Positions 47,611 to 56,377 of a DNA stretch of 64,000 nt are shown here, piece by piece. Positions within the stretch are counted from its first letter, which is position 1. Each line of letters starts with the position of its first letter. Origin of the DNA: Anaerocolumna cellulosilytica (lineage in GTDB: Bacteria; Bacillota; Clostridia; Lachnospirales; Lachnospiraceae); the NCBI RefSeq assembly GCF_014218335.1, contig NZ_AP023367.1, forward strand, positions 1,923,501 through 1,987,500. The letters run 5' to 3'. A program made the position numbers and the translations under genes. The notes under the pieces are model-generated. The model saw nothing but the letters and a program-made list of their open reading frames with translations. It was not told the DNA's origin and made no database searches.

Positions 47611-49260
47611 ATGAAAGAATTACTATTTCGAAGAAAAGCAAAATTCATTCAATATCTTTTTGCTACCTTCTTGTTTATCATTGACCATTTTGCGCAAATC
47701 GGTCTTTTTTCTCTAATATTGGGAGCAATCGAAAGAGGTGATACAGGGTATTATAAAACTGTAATCTTAATCACTATAGGATTCATTATTTATTCTCCCT
47801 TGAATTTTCTTATTTCCAGAATGCTTAGAATACGCTACATGAGAGATACCATTCTGGATGTAAGAAAGCAAGCTTTTGATAAAATAATTCATATGACCTT
47901 TAAGCAATATTCACAAAAATCAAAGGATGTATACATATCTAATTTAATCAATGATATTAATACTTTTGAAAACAAATTTTTTCTAAGTCTTCTTAATTTC
48001 TTAATTAACGCCGGTATGTTTGTAATTTCATTAGTAATTTTAATTGTATTGGATTATAAACTAGCAATAGGTATGTTATTGTTTTCTGCTTTTTTATTTT
48101 TGTTAGCTGGTTTTTTTACAAAGAAGTCCACTGCTTTGGAACAGGAGGTTTCTACTGCTAATGAGCAGTTTACTACAGAAATGTCCAATACATTTCAAGG
48201 CCTGGAAATATTAAAACTGAATCACATCGAAGAAAAATTTAAAGAAAAAAGCCTGGATACGATAGGACGCCTGGAACGCAAAAAATTTGCAGCTAATGTA
48301 TTTACAGATATGCAGATGAAAATAGTCTGGATTCTTGCCTTTGTAGCATCGGTAGCAGCATTAATATATCTGACATATGGATTTTTAGGTGGGATGACTT
48401 TAGCGCTTGGCGGACTTTTATTTCAGCTTTGTACGTCCATCAGTAGATATTTGATAAATGCCTTTCCTATGTGGAATCAGATGAAGGCCTCCATCAGTAT
48501 CTATAATAAGATTGCAGAACCGGAAGAGGAAACTTTGTCAAACCTAAAGGGTACGAAACCGTTTCATTTTGAAAAGAAAATCAAAGTATCCAATGTTAAT
48601 TTTTATTATGATAAAAAACAGATTTTAAAAAATGCATCCTTTACCATAGAAAAGGGCAGAAAATATTTGATTAAAGGTGCAAGTGGTGCAGGAAAATCAA
48701 CACTTATGAATCTACTTGCTATGTCCATTGATGATTATAGCGGTGTCATTGAAGCGGACGGAGCTAATTATAAAGAACTATCTGAAAAATCCTTCCATGA
48801 CAAAGTGGCTTTTATCTATCAGGATGTATTTTTATTTGAAGATACCATACAAAATAACATTACTTTATATAAAGACATACCCATGGAACAGATACAATAT
48901 GCAGCAAAGGTATGCGGTCTGGAGGCTGTTATACAAGATAAGAAGAATGGTATTCATGAGATGCTGACGGAAAATGGTAAGAATCTTTCCGGCGGGCAGC
49001 GTCAAAGAATATCTATAGCTAGGGCAATTGCCAAAAATGCAGAGATTCTCTTTGTAGATGAAGGGACATCCAGCTTAAATGAAGAACTTGGTAAGGAGAT
49101 TGAGCAAGTATTTTTGGAACTGGATAATACGGTAATTGCTATCAGTCACCGCTTTTATGAAGGGGTTACCGATAAGTATGATTATGTTCTGGAAATAAAA
49201 AACGGACTGATTCATACCTTCCCTGCAAAAGACTATTTTGATGAGGTGATTACATGTTAA
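47611..49260 (+). CDS. ABC exporter, subunit 1 of a heterodimer
   Basis: 549 residues: six-helix membrane domain (about 1-310) and ATPase with Walker A GASGAGKST, signature LSGGQRQR and Walker B ILFVDEGTSSLN. The start codon has no nearby Shine-Dalgarno but follows a predicted pseudoknot. Its stop overlaps the next ATG (ATGTTAA), so the pair is translationally coupled. XRE regulator upstream suggests inducible efflux of a drug or peptide. Confidence 0.87.
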   Translation: MKELLFRRKAKFIQYLFATFLFIIDHFAQIGLFSLILGAIERGDTGYYKTVILITIGFIIYSPLNFLISRMLRIRYMRDTILDVRKQAFDKIIHMTFKQYSQKSKDVYISNLINDINTFENKFFLSLLNFLINAGMFVISLVILIVLDYKLAIGMLLFSAFLFLLAGFFTKKSTALEQEVSTANEQFTTEMSNTFQGLEILKLNHIEEKFKEKSLDTIGRLERKKFAANVFTDMQMKIVWILAFVASVAALIYLTYGFLGGMTLALGGLLFQLCTSISRYLINAFPMWNQMKASISIYNKIAEPEEETLSNLKGTKPFHFEKKIKVSNVNFYYDKKQILKNASFTIEKGRKYLIKGASGAGKSTLMNLLAMSIDDYSGVIEADGANYKELSEKSFHDKVAFIYQDVFLFEDTIQNNITLYKDIPMEQIQYAAKVCGLEAVIQDKKNGIHEMLTENGKNLSGGQRQRISIARAIAKNAEILFVDEGTSSLNEELGKEIEQVFLELDNTVIAISHRFYEGVTDKYDYVLEIKNGLIHTFPAKDYFDEVITC

Positions 49261-50870
49261 AAAAATTATATAAAGTACTGCCTTTTCTTATCATCGCTTT
49301 GGTAGTGTCGGCTGCAGCTGCACTCTTGGATGGTCTTGTTACAAGAGATATGATGGGGTTGTTGGATTATGCCCTATCAGGGGATTTGGAAGCGATAAGA
49401 GAAAGGGCACCAAAGCTGCTCCTAACCGCAACCATGATGGTTCCCCTCGGAATTTTAGAGGTGGCAGCGAATCATCTGTATAAAAGAAAAACCAATGTGA
49501 AACTAAAAAACTACTATATATCCAGAGTGTTTCTCAAAAATATCTCAAAGTTCCAGAAAGAAAATACAGCAAGGTATATATCAGCTATGACGAATGATTT
49601 TAATACCTTAGAGATAAATCTCATAGCTGTTATTCATACAGTCTGTAGTAACCTCCTAAGCTTTCTAGTAGGTATATGGCTTTTATCTACAGTCGATAAG
49701 AAGCTGATTGCACTGGCGATTGTACTCATACTACTAAACCTTTTGATTTCTTTGTTAACATCTAAACCCACAAAAAAGGCTTATAAGGAAAGAAGTGATT
49801 TATTTGATGACTATACCACTTATATTAAAGAAATACTTTCTGCTTTTCATATTGTAAAAAACTATAATTTACAGGAGAGGGTGACGGAGGATTATAATAA
49901 GAAAAGTGAGGTAATCCAGCAGAAGGGTTATATCATTGAACGGCTCTTTTCCTTTATAAGCAGTACTCAGAATTTTATGATAAGCAGTTCCATCTATGGT
50001 ATTATAGGCGGGGTAGGCTATATGGCCTTAACCGGGAAGATTACAGTAGGCGGGCTTTTGCTAGTGGTAGAAGGTGTACAGCGTATGAACTGGCCGGTAT
50101 TTCAGATTATTGAAAGTTTACCAAAGTTGTTTTCTTCCGGAAATATCATACAGAAGATAGAGGGCTCTTTAGGCAATACGGATTCTCATGTTGAAACGAT
50201 TGCACTTAAGGAATTTAAGGATAAGATTGAGTTTAAAGACGTGGCATTTCATTATGAGGAGGATGATACTCTTATTCTATCAGATGTTAACCTGGAATTT
50301 AAAAAGAATGGGAAGTATCTTATTGTAGGTCCCAGCGGTGGCGGTAAATCCACTCTGCTAAAGCTTTTTCGAAAATATTTTAATCCAACCCAGGGAAGTA
50401 TTTATATAGACGGACATAATATGAAGGATGTGAAGCGGGAAGATTATTTTTTAAAGATTGCTAATATCGAGCAGCAAGTATTTATCTTTGAAGATACGGT
50501 TTTAAATAATATAACCTTGTATAAGGAATATTCCGAGGAGGAAATAAATCAGGCAATTAAAATGTCTGGATTAACTGATTTTGTAGAGAAGCTTCCTAAG
50601 GGACTTGATACGGTTATTTATGATAATGGCAGAAACATATCAGGAGGAGAACGAAGCAGAATAGTAATAGCCAGAGCACTGCTAAACAAAGCCAGTATAC
50701 TTTTTATGGATGAAGCCTTTGCCTCCCTCGATATGGAAAGAGCAAGGGAGATTGAAAAAACAATTCTTGCCTTAAAGGATATCACCGTTATAAATGTCAG
50801 CCATGTACTGTTTAAAGATACGAGGGATATGTATGACCGTGTTATTACGATTAAAAAAACTGCGTATTGA
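49254..50870 (+). CDS. ABC exporter, subunit 2 of a heterodimer
   Basis: 538 residues with the same layout: Walker A GPSGGGKST, variant signature ISGGERSR and Walker B ILFMDEAFASLD. The overlap with subunit 1 and the non-identical ATPase motifs fit a heterodimeric exporter with unequal sites. The stop codon region already contains the -35 of the next promoter. Substrate unknown. Confidence 0.87.
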   Translation: MLKKLYKVLPFLIIALVVSAAAALLDGLVTRDMMGLLDYALSGDLEAIRERAPKLLLTATMMVPLGILEVAANHLYKRKTNVKLKNYYISRVFLKNISKFQKENTARYISAMTNDFNTLEINLIAVIHTVCSNLLSFLVGIWLLSTVDKKLIALAIVLILLNLLISLLTSKPTKKAYKERSDLFDDYTTYIKEILSAFHIVKNYNLQERVTEDYNKKSEVIQQKGYIIERLFSFISSTQNFMISSSIYGIIGGVGYMALTGKITVGGLLLVVEGVQRMNWPVFQIIESLPKLFSSGNIIQKIEGSLGNTDSHVETIALKEFKDKIEFKDVAFHYEEDDTLILSDVNLEFKKNGKYLIVGPSGGGKSTLLKLFRKYFNPTQGSIYIDGHNMKDVKREDYFLKIANIEQQVFIFEDTVLNNITLYKEYSEEEINQAIKMSGLTDFVEKLPKGLDTVIYDNGRNISGGERSRIVIARALLNKASILFMDEAFASLDMERAREIEKTILALKDITVINVSHVLFKDTRDMYDRVITIKKTAY

Positions 50871-50895
50871 TTTTTTATTAAACCTTTGTTATAAT
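50867..50895 (+). promoter_or_regulatory. Strong sigma-A promoter for a short transcript
   Basis: TTGATT (50867-50872, overlapping the exporter stop codon), 17 bases, TATAAT (50890-50895). It fires into a region with no long gene. Confidence 0.65.
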
Positions 50896-50901
50896 GATTT
50901 T

Positions 50902-51092
50902 AATTATAGGATTGGAGGGTTGCTTAGAAATGGGTATTTTTATTAAATTTCGTTTTACAGCTTTATGTAACTAATTTTATAGAGCCTCTGCTGTCAGTGG
51001 AGAAACGGGATTGGACTGCCTATTTTTAAGTATACCTATGTATCGGATATATGGTTAAAAATAGAAGAGGGTGCTACCCTCTTTTTTTTCAT
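50902..51092 (+). ncRNA. Candidate ~190-nt small RNA or leader
   Basis: Starts after a consensus promoter and ends at a textbook terminator (GAGGGT-GCT-ACCCTC plus eight Ts, 51066-51090). A second GAGGGT at 50914-50919 could pair with the terminator's ACCCTC, suggesting attenuation. It contains a 14-codon frame at 50930-50974 behind GGAGGG, so it could also be a peptide leader. No known RNA family was recognised. Confidence 0.45.
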
Positions 51093-51369
51093 GTCTTTTT
51101 TAACAATAGGAACAATTACAATTAACAATCAGTTTACGATAAGAAGGTATAGAATTCAGAGAGAAATCAGATATATGAAAAATATTTATGATTTATGAGC
51201 TGGTTCTATGGAGAGGCTAAGACTGTAGCTTCAAATCGTAAAGGATATTGATTAAATGGACGAAAAAGTGGCATATTCTTTTCTGTATAGACTGACCGCT
51301 GCAGCTCCCACACATGGTAACACACGCAATTGTACCTGTAAATAAAAGTTTACAGGTACCGGAAAGGGC
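51093..51369. other. hflX upstream region with an 11-bp hairpin
   Basis: Perfect inverted repeat GTACCTGTAAA / TTTACAGGTAC (51332-51342 and 51349-51359), ending next to the hflX ribosome-binding site GGAAAGGG. No gene or clear promoter is otherwise seen here. Confidence 0.4.
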
Positions 51370-52656
51370 ATGGCTATTTATATGGAACAACGTGAAAAAG
51401 TTGTGTTGGCAGGAGCCAACCTAAATAATGATGTTAATTTTACAAATTCAATGAAAGAATTAGAGAAGCTGGCTGGGGCATGTGACTTAGAAGTAGTTGG
51501 AACTTTATATCAGCATCTGGACAGAATACAGTCATATGCTTACTTTGGAAAAGGAAAAGTAGAAGAACTGTCGGAATATCGTAAGGAGCAAGAGGCGGAT
51601 ACAGTAGTTTTCAATGATGAACTCAGTCCTTCACAGATTCGCAATCTGGAAGAAGCACTTAATTGCAAGGTAATTGACCGTACTGTCTTGATTCTGGATA
51701 TATTCTCTAGCCGTGCAAGGACAAAGGAAGCGCAGTTGCAGGTAGAGGTTGCCAGGTTAAAATATATGCTTCCCAGGCTTTCAGGCCTGCGGGAATCTCT
51801 TGGAAGACAGGGTGGAGGCGCAGGTCTTCGAAATAAAGGTGCCGGTGAAACAAAACTAGAGCTGGACAGAAGAAAAATTGAGGACAGAATCAGCCGACTG
51901 GAGTCAGAATTAGCAGAATTAGCCTTACGAAGACAGAATCAACGTAAGAGAAGACAAAAGCAGGAAATACCGGTTGCAGCCTTAGTAGGATATACGAATG
52001 CTGGTAAGTCTACCATTATGAATGCATTAATGGAGTATACTAATTCAGAAGAAGATAAACAGGTTTTTGCTAAGGATATGCTTTTTGCTACTTTGGAGAC
52101 ATCTGTCAGGAATATATCTTTCCCGGATAATAAATCCTTTTTGTTAACGGATACAGTTGGTTTTATCAGTAAGCTGCCCCATCACCTGGTAAAAGCATTC
52201 CGTTCCACTTTAGAAGAGGTATCAGAAGCAGACTTACTGCTGCACGTGATTGATTATTCTGACCCGGATTATGAACTGCATAAAACGGTTACCCATGAAA
52301 CTTTAAAAGAGCTTGGTGCGGATACCATTCCTGTTTTATATGTTTATAATAAGACTGATAAAGCAGGGATAGATACTGAATCAGTCAAAAAGGCAGAGGA
52401 GGAAGCAAGCAGCATCTATATCTCCGCCAAATCGAAAGAGGGAGTTAAGGCACTTGTAGAACGAATAAAAAGCCTTATATTTGCAGATTATATGGAATAC
52501 CAGTTATTAATTCCTTATGATAAAGGCGGTATCGTATCCTATCTCAATGAAAAGGCAACTGTCTTGGAAACCAAATATGAAGAAAACGGGATATGGTTAT
52601 CTATAGAAGGCAATCGAGCAGATTATGAAAAATATAGGATGTATGAGAAAAAGTAA
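51370..52656 (+). CDS. hflX: Ribosome-associated GTPase HflX
   Basis: 428 residues. N-terminal HflX domain with FGKGKVEELSEY and VFNDELSPSQIRNLE; the linker GGAGLRNKGAGETKLELDRR; then the G domain with G1 GYTNAGKST, G3 DTVGFI and G4 NKTD. HflX splits or rescues stalled ribosomes under stress. The start follows GGAAAGGG directly. It sits alone between a candidate small RNA and the Mn2+-controlled mntP. Confidence 0.95.
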   Translation: MAIYMEQREKVVLAGANLNNDVNFTNSMKELEKLAGACDLEVVGTLYQHLDRIQSYAYFGKGKVEELSEYRKEQEADTVVFNDELSPSQIRNLEEALNCKVIDRTVLILDIFSSRARTKEAQLQVEVARLKYMLPRLSGLRESLGRQGGGAGLRNKGAGETKLELDRRKIEDRISRLESELAELALRRQNQRKRRQKQEIPVAALVGYTNAGKSTIMNALMEYTNSEEDKQVFAKDMLFATLETSVRNISFPDNKSFLLTDTVGFISKLPHHLVKAFRSTLEEVSEADLLLHVIDYSDPDYELHKTVTHETLKELGADTIPVLYVYNKTDKAGIDTESVKKAEEEASSIYISAKSKEGVKALVERIKSLIFADYMEYQLLIPYDKGGIVSYLNEKATVLETKYEENGIWLSIEGNRADYEKYRMYEKK

Positions 52657-52683
52657 TATTTCCTATAATTGTAATAAAAGACA

Positions 52684-52712
52684 TTGACAGGTATTTATCG
52701 GTAAGCTATGAT
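52684..52712 (+). promoter_or_regulatory. mntP promoter
   Basis: TTGACA, 17 bases, TATGAT; transcription would start just before the riboswitch. Confidence 0.75.
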
Positions 52713-52723
52713 ATTAGTATTGT

Positions 52724-52789
52724 GATAAGGGAGTAAGCCAACATACTGATAGTGTCTATCTGGTTTTGTTCTAAGTAACGAGACTTATC
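52724..52789 (+). promoter_or_regulatory. yybP-ykoY-type Mn2+ riboswitch
   Basis: P1 GATAAG (52724-52729) pairs with CTTATC (52784-52789). The L1 segment GGGAGTAAGC and the L3 segment TAACGAGAC are typical of the class, here in a compact form. CTTATC is also part of the following terminator stem, so Mn2+ binding (P1 formed) would prevent termination and turn on the efflux gene mntP, the classic partner. Confidence 0.72.
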
Positions 52790-52822
52790 TACAGCTTTCC
52801 TTGCTGTAGGTAAGTCTTTTTT
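52781..52822 (+). terminator. Terminator of the Mn2+ riboswitch
   Basis: AGACTTATCTACAGC / GCTGTAGGTAAGTCT with six Ts; competes with riboswitch P1. Confidence 0.85.
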
Positions 52823-52895
52823 CATACGATATAACTGGGTAATCAGATATAATTTGTCTAACTTCCCTAATATAATGTCCAAAGGAGAATTAGCT

Positions 52896-53474
52896 ATGAG
52901 TTTATTCGAATTGTTTATTCTGGCAGTTGGTTTGTCTATGGATGCATTTGCAGTTGCAGTCTGTAAGGGCTTATCCTTAAAAAAAATCACGGTCAAACAT
53001 CCTGTGACGGTCGGTTTGTATTTTGGTATATTTCAGGCCGGTATGCCGCTAATAGGTTTTATACTTGGAAGTCAATTCAGCAGCAGGATATCAAGTATTG
53101 ATCATTGGATTGCTTTTATTTTGTTAGGAGCTATTGGTATTAATATGATTCGGGAAGCCTTGAGGAAGCAGGAGGAAGAATGCAGTAAGGTTGAACAGGA
53201 CACAGCCCTTAGTTTTAATAACATGATTGTTCTTGCACTGGCTACCAGCATTGACGCCCTTGCAATAGGGATAACCTTTGCTTTCTTAAAAGTTTCTATT
53301 ATACCGGCAGTAAGCTTTATTGGTGTTGTAACCTTTATTATCTCCGCAGCCGGTGTGTTTATCGGTAACTTTTTTGGCGCAAAGTATAAATCAAAGGCGG
53401 AATTTTCAGGGGGTGTGATTCTGGTCTGTCTTGGTTTTAAAATTCTTATAGAACATTTGGAGATATTTTCTTAG
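52896..53474 (+). CDS. mntP: Manganese efflux pump MntP
   Basis: 192 residues from ATG 52896 after AAAGGAGAAT. Six membrane segments in two repeats, each opening with a conserved Asp motif ([13 protein letters not shown] and [14 protein letters not shown]). It exports Mn2+ from the cytoplasm. A yybP-ykoY-type riboswitch and terminator control it. Confidence 0.93.
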   Translation: MSLFELFILAVGLSMDAFAVAVCKGLSLKKITVKHPVTVGLYFGIFQAGMPLIGFILGSQFSSRISSIDHWIAFILLGAIGINMIREALRKQEEECSKVEQDTALSFNNMIVLALATSIDALAIGITFAFLKVSIIPAVSFIGVVTFIISAAGVFIGNFFGAKYKSKAEFSGGVILVCLGFKILIEHLEIFS

Positions 53475-53490
53475 CTTCCTTACATACTAC

Positions 53491-53632
53491 TAGGTAATTG
53501 CGAAATGCCAAGTCTAGAAGTTAGAAGCAGGCAAAATCACCAAAATAAATGTGACTTGCCACTGCACCAGAACCTGTTTTTGGTGGGTTTGTCTGGTTTC
53601 GGCACATATAATAATAGTTTCGCAATTGACTA
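53491..53632. repeat. 142-bp inverted-repeat element (MITE-like)
   Basis: Terminal inverted repeats TAGGTAATTGCGAAA and TTTCGCAATTGACTA (13 of 15 complementary), with further inner inverted repeats and no coding capacity. The left end is identical to that of the 52-bp element at 955-1006. Confidence 0.45.
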
Positions 53633-53657
53633 TATTTATTACAAAGGAGGAGTGAAA

Positions 53658-53756
53658 ATGTCGATTGGTTATGCTTGCTTGACAATAGGAGTTCCTGGTA
53701 CGGAGCTTTCAAGGTGCACGCTTAAGAATGCCAGTGAAGCTGATGAGCGGTTATAA
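53658..53756 (+). pseudogene. uvsE: uvsE (UV-damage endonuclease) 5' remnant
   Basis: 32 codons behind a perfect AAAGGAGG site: MSIGYACLTIGVPGTE…CTLKNAS is the N-terminus of clostridial UvsE. After KNASEADERL the frame stops, and the following 120 bases no longer encode UvsE in any frame that I can follow. The rest of the ~300-residue enzyme is missing. The gene was lost before or apart from the IS insertion at 53897, which lies 140 bases downstream. Confidence 0.7.
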
Positions 53757-53885
53757 AAATGGAGATAACAGTATTGCATCAATGAAAAAGCATTTATTAA
53801 AATGTGCAGCAATTAAAAAGATAGATTACCTGATAGAATCCTACTACTTTTATTTATAGCTGCCTACAGACCACTAGCTTGTACG

Positions 53886-53896
53886 GCAGTAAAGAG
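53886..53896. repeat. Target-site duplication, left copy
   Basis: GCAGTAAAGAG, repeated exactly at 55141-55151 on the other side of the IS. Confidence 0.7.
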
Positions 53897-55140
53897 CAAG
53901 ACAAACGCATGAATATATTTAAAGGTTTATAAGAATAAGGGAAAAGTGTATAATCATTCCAAGGGGGATGAAAAAATGCACAAGACATTGAAATATTTAG
54001 AACAAGTAGAAGATTTAAGACAGAAGAAAAAAATTCTTTACAAGATGAGTGATATTATAGCGCTGGTATTCTTTGCAATGCTGGCAAATGCAGACGAATG
54101 GATAGCAATAGAAATATTTGGGAAAGAACATGAGAAGTTTCTGCGAAGATATTTGGAGCTTCCAAACGGCATTCCTTCTCACGATACGATTCAACGTGTA
54201 TTTAGCATGGTATCCCCAGAGTTTCTTCAGAAATTCCAACTGCTTTGGAATGAGATGCTAAGTAGCGGAGAAGGAGAAAAAATCAAAAAAATCCTCGCCA
54301 TTGACGGAAAAACACAATGTGGAAATAGGAACAAAGACCAGAATGCAAACCATATTGTCAGTGCAGTGGACGAGAAAGGAATCTGCCTTGGGCAAAAGCG
54401 AGTAGAAGAAAAGACCAATGAAATTACAGCGATTCCTGAACTGCTTGACGATTTGAACGTGAAAGGTCATATCATTACAACGGATGCAATGGGAACGCAA
54501 ACGCAGATTGTAAAGAAGATATGGAAAAAGAAAGCCGATTACGTGCTAGCCCTAAAAGGAAATCAGGGAAGACTTCATGAGGATGTGAAATTATATTTTG
54601 ATGATGTTGGATTATTGGAGCAGTGTGCCTATACAAAGACAATAGAGAAAGCGCGAGGCGGCATAGAGAAGCGCGAATACTGGCAGAGTGTAGATATTGC
54701 ATGGCTAGAGCAGAAGAAGGACTGGGCAGGGCTGAAATCCATTGCAATGACACGCAATACTATAGTCAGAAACGAGGTAGAGATAACGGAAACCCGATAT
54801 TTTATAAGTAGTCTACCACTAGAGGTCAGCGAAATTGCCCGAGCGATTCGGGGACATTGGATGGTGGAAAGTTTTCATTGGCATCTGGATGTAACCTTTC
54901 GAGAGGATGACAACCACACCCTTGAAAAGCAGGCAGCATTTAATTTAAATATCATGAGAAAACTGGCATTGAACGTATTAAGGATATATGAATTAAGGAA
55001 AACGCCCATGAGCCTGAAAATGAAACGCTTTGCAATTGGAACGAATCCTGAAAGACACTTGGAAAACATTCTGAATCTGTAATACTTAAAAAAGATACAT
55101 TCAAGTGCTTGTTAATAGAACACATTCATGCGTTTGTCGT
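53897..55140 (+). mobile_element. Complete ISAs1-family insertion sequence
   Basis: 1244 bp. Inverted ends GACAAACGCATGAAT (53900-53914) and ATTCATGCGTTTGTC (55124-55138) enclose one transposase gene, and the 11-base direct repeat GCAGTAAAGAG flanks the element. Intact ends, intact gene and exact duplication suggest a recent insertion. Confidence 0.85.
53976..55082 (+). CDS. ISAs1-family transposase
   Basis: 368 residues, the family length, from ATG 53976 after AGGGGGATG. DDE catalytic residues are in AIDGKTQCG, ITTDAMGTQ and the HWMVESFHWHLDVTFREDDN block. The N-terminal DUF4372-type segment (LYKMSDIIALVFFAMLANAD) and PSHDTIQRVFS are typical. It cuts and pastes its own element. Base composition is slightly richer in GC than the neighbouring genes. 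Confidence 0.93.
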   Translation: MHKTLKYLEQVEDLRQKKKILYKMSDIIALVFFAMLANADEWIAIEIFGKEHEKFLRRYLELPNGIPSHDTIQRVFSMVSPEFLQKFQLLWNEMLSSGEGEKIKKILAIDGKTQCGNRNKDQNANHIVSAVDEKGICLGQKRVEEKTNEITAIPELLDDLNVKGHIITTDAMGTQTQIVKKIWKKKADYVLALKGNQGRLHEDVKLYFDDVGLLEQCAYTKTIEKARGGIEKREYWQSVDIAWLEQKKDWAGLKSIAMTRNTIVRNEVEITETRYFISSLPLEVSEIARAIRGHWMVESFHWHLDVTFREDDNHTLEKQAAFNLNIMRKLALNVLRIYELRKTPMSLKMKRFAIGTNPERHLENILNL

Positions 55141-55151
55141 GCAGTAAAGAG
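55141..55151. repeat. Target-site duplication, right copy
   Basis: GCAGTAAAGAG, exact copy of 53886-53896. Confidence 0.7.
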
Positions 55152-55251
55152 TCGATACTATAGCAAATTCGGCTAACAGGTGGTATAATAAAGAAAGAAA
55201 AGCATAAACAATTATCACATTATAGTAAACAGGCAGAAAGAAGGAAGCAGA

Positions 55252-56280
55252 ATGTACAGCTTTATGAATGATTATAGTGAGGGAGCACATAAAAGAATCC
55301 TGGAGCTATTGGCAAGTACCAGTCTTGAGCAAAATAACGGCTATGGAGAAGATAAACATACCAAACAGGCAAAAAAATATATAAATAATTTATTGGGACC
55401 AGTAGAGGCCGACATACATTTAATACCAGGAGGTACTCAGACAAATCTATTGGTTATATCAGCGTTTTTACGTCCTCATCAATGTGTAATTGCAGCTGAT
55501 ACGGGGCATATTAATGTACATGAAACCGGAGCAATTGAAGCCACCGGTCATAAAGTACTTGCAATGCCGTGTATAGATGGAAAATTGACCCCGGAAGTAA
55601 TATTGCAGGCTCTTAAAACCCATTCAGATGAGCATATGGTACAGCCTAAGATGGTGTATATATCCAACACAACAGAACTTGGGACTATATATAGTAAGGC
55701 AGAATTGATACAGCTGAGTAAAGTATGCAGGGAAAGAGGGCTAATCCTATACTTAGATGGTGCCAGATTAGCTTCTGCACTGACTTGTAAGGAGAATGAT
55801 TTAACACTTTCTGACCTTGCCGATTTAACAGATGCTTTTTATATAGGAGGAACAAAAAACGGTGCACTTCTTGGGGAAGCATTAGTGCTTACCAAAGAAG
55901 AGTTAAAAGAAGATTTTAGATTTCTTATAAAGCAGCGAGGAGCCTTAATGGCAAAGGGATTTATACTAGGCATCCAATTCGAAGCTTTATTTGAGGATGA
56001 TTTGTATTTTACTCTGGGGAGACATAGTAACGCTATGGCAAAGGAGATTGAGAGGGCATTGCAGGAACTGGGTGTATCTTTTCTTGCTCCGCCAATGACG
56101 AATCAACTATTTCCCATTCTACCCATTCATTTATTAAAGGAATTGGAGAAAGAATTTACCTTCTCTGTCCAGAAAGAAATAGATGAAAAGCACAGTGCAA
56201 TTCGTTTTGTAACTTCTTGGGCGACGACCCAGGAGAGTGTTGCTGCGCTTTGCAGCTTTTTAAAAAAAACTCTAACGTAA
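55252..56280 (+). CDS. Low-specificity threonine aldolase family (PLP)
   Basis: 342 residues. PLP-lysine Lys202 in YIGGTKNGALLGEA, cofactor Asp169 in LYLDGARLASA, and the N-terminal MNDYSEGAHKRILELL match the beta-eliminating lyase/threonine aldolase family. It cleaves threonine or allo-threonine to glycine and acetaldehyde. GAAGGAAG lies before the ATG. The transcript probably starts after the IS, from TATAAT-like sequence near 55183. Confidence 0.88.
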   Translation: MYSFMNDYSEGAHKRILELLASTSLEQNNGYGEDKHTKQAKKYINNLLGPVEADIHLIPGGTQTNLLVISAFLRPHQCVIAADTGHINVHETGAIEATGHKVLAMPCIDGKLTPEVILQALKTHSDEHMVQPKMVYISNTTELGTIYSKAELIQLSKVCRERGLILYLDGARLASALTCKENDLTLSDLADLTDAFYIGGTKNGALLGEALVLTKEELKEDFRFLIKQRGALMAKGFILGIQFEALFEDDLYFTLGRHSNAMAKEIERALQELGVSFLAPPMTNQLFPILPIHLLKELEKEFTFSVQKEIDEKHSAIRFVTSWATTQESVAALCSFLKKTLT

Positions 56281-56377
56281 TAGGAGGTCTGGTATAAGGT
56301 ATTTTAAGTCCGGTTTTTTAGAAGCTCTACACAATATAACAATATAATAAGAATGGATTCACAGGAAGGAGGAGGCT

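Noticed and set aside
50930-50974. 14-codon frame in the candidate small RNA
   Set aside because: Ribosome-binding site is 12 bases away and the peptide is very short; kept only as a possibility in the RNA entry.
51230-51290. Possible fifth pseudoknot: TGCCACTT on the minus strand at about 51268
   Set aside because: No downstream GTGGCA partner, no stem1 and no gene start on that strand.
53740-53860. Frame after the uvsE remnant (SGYKNGDNSIASMKKHLL…)
   Set aside because: No start signal and no recognisable family; probably remnant sequence.
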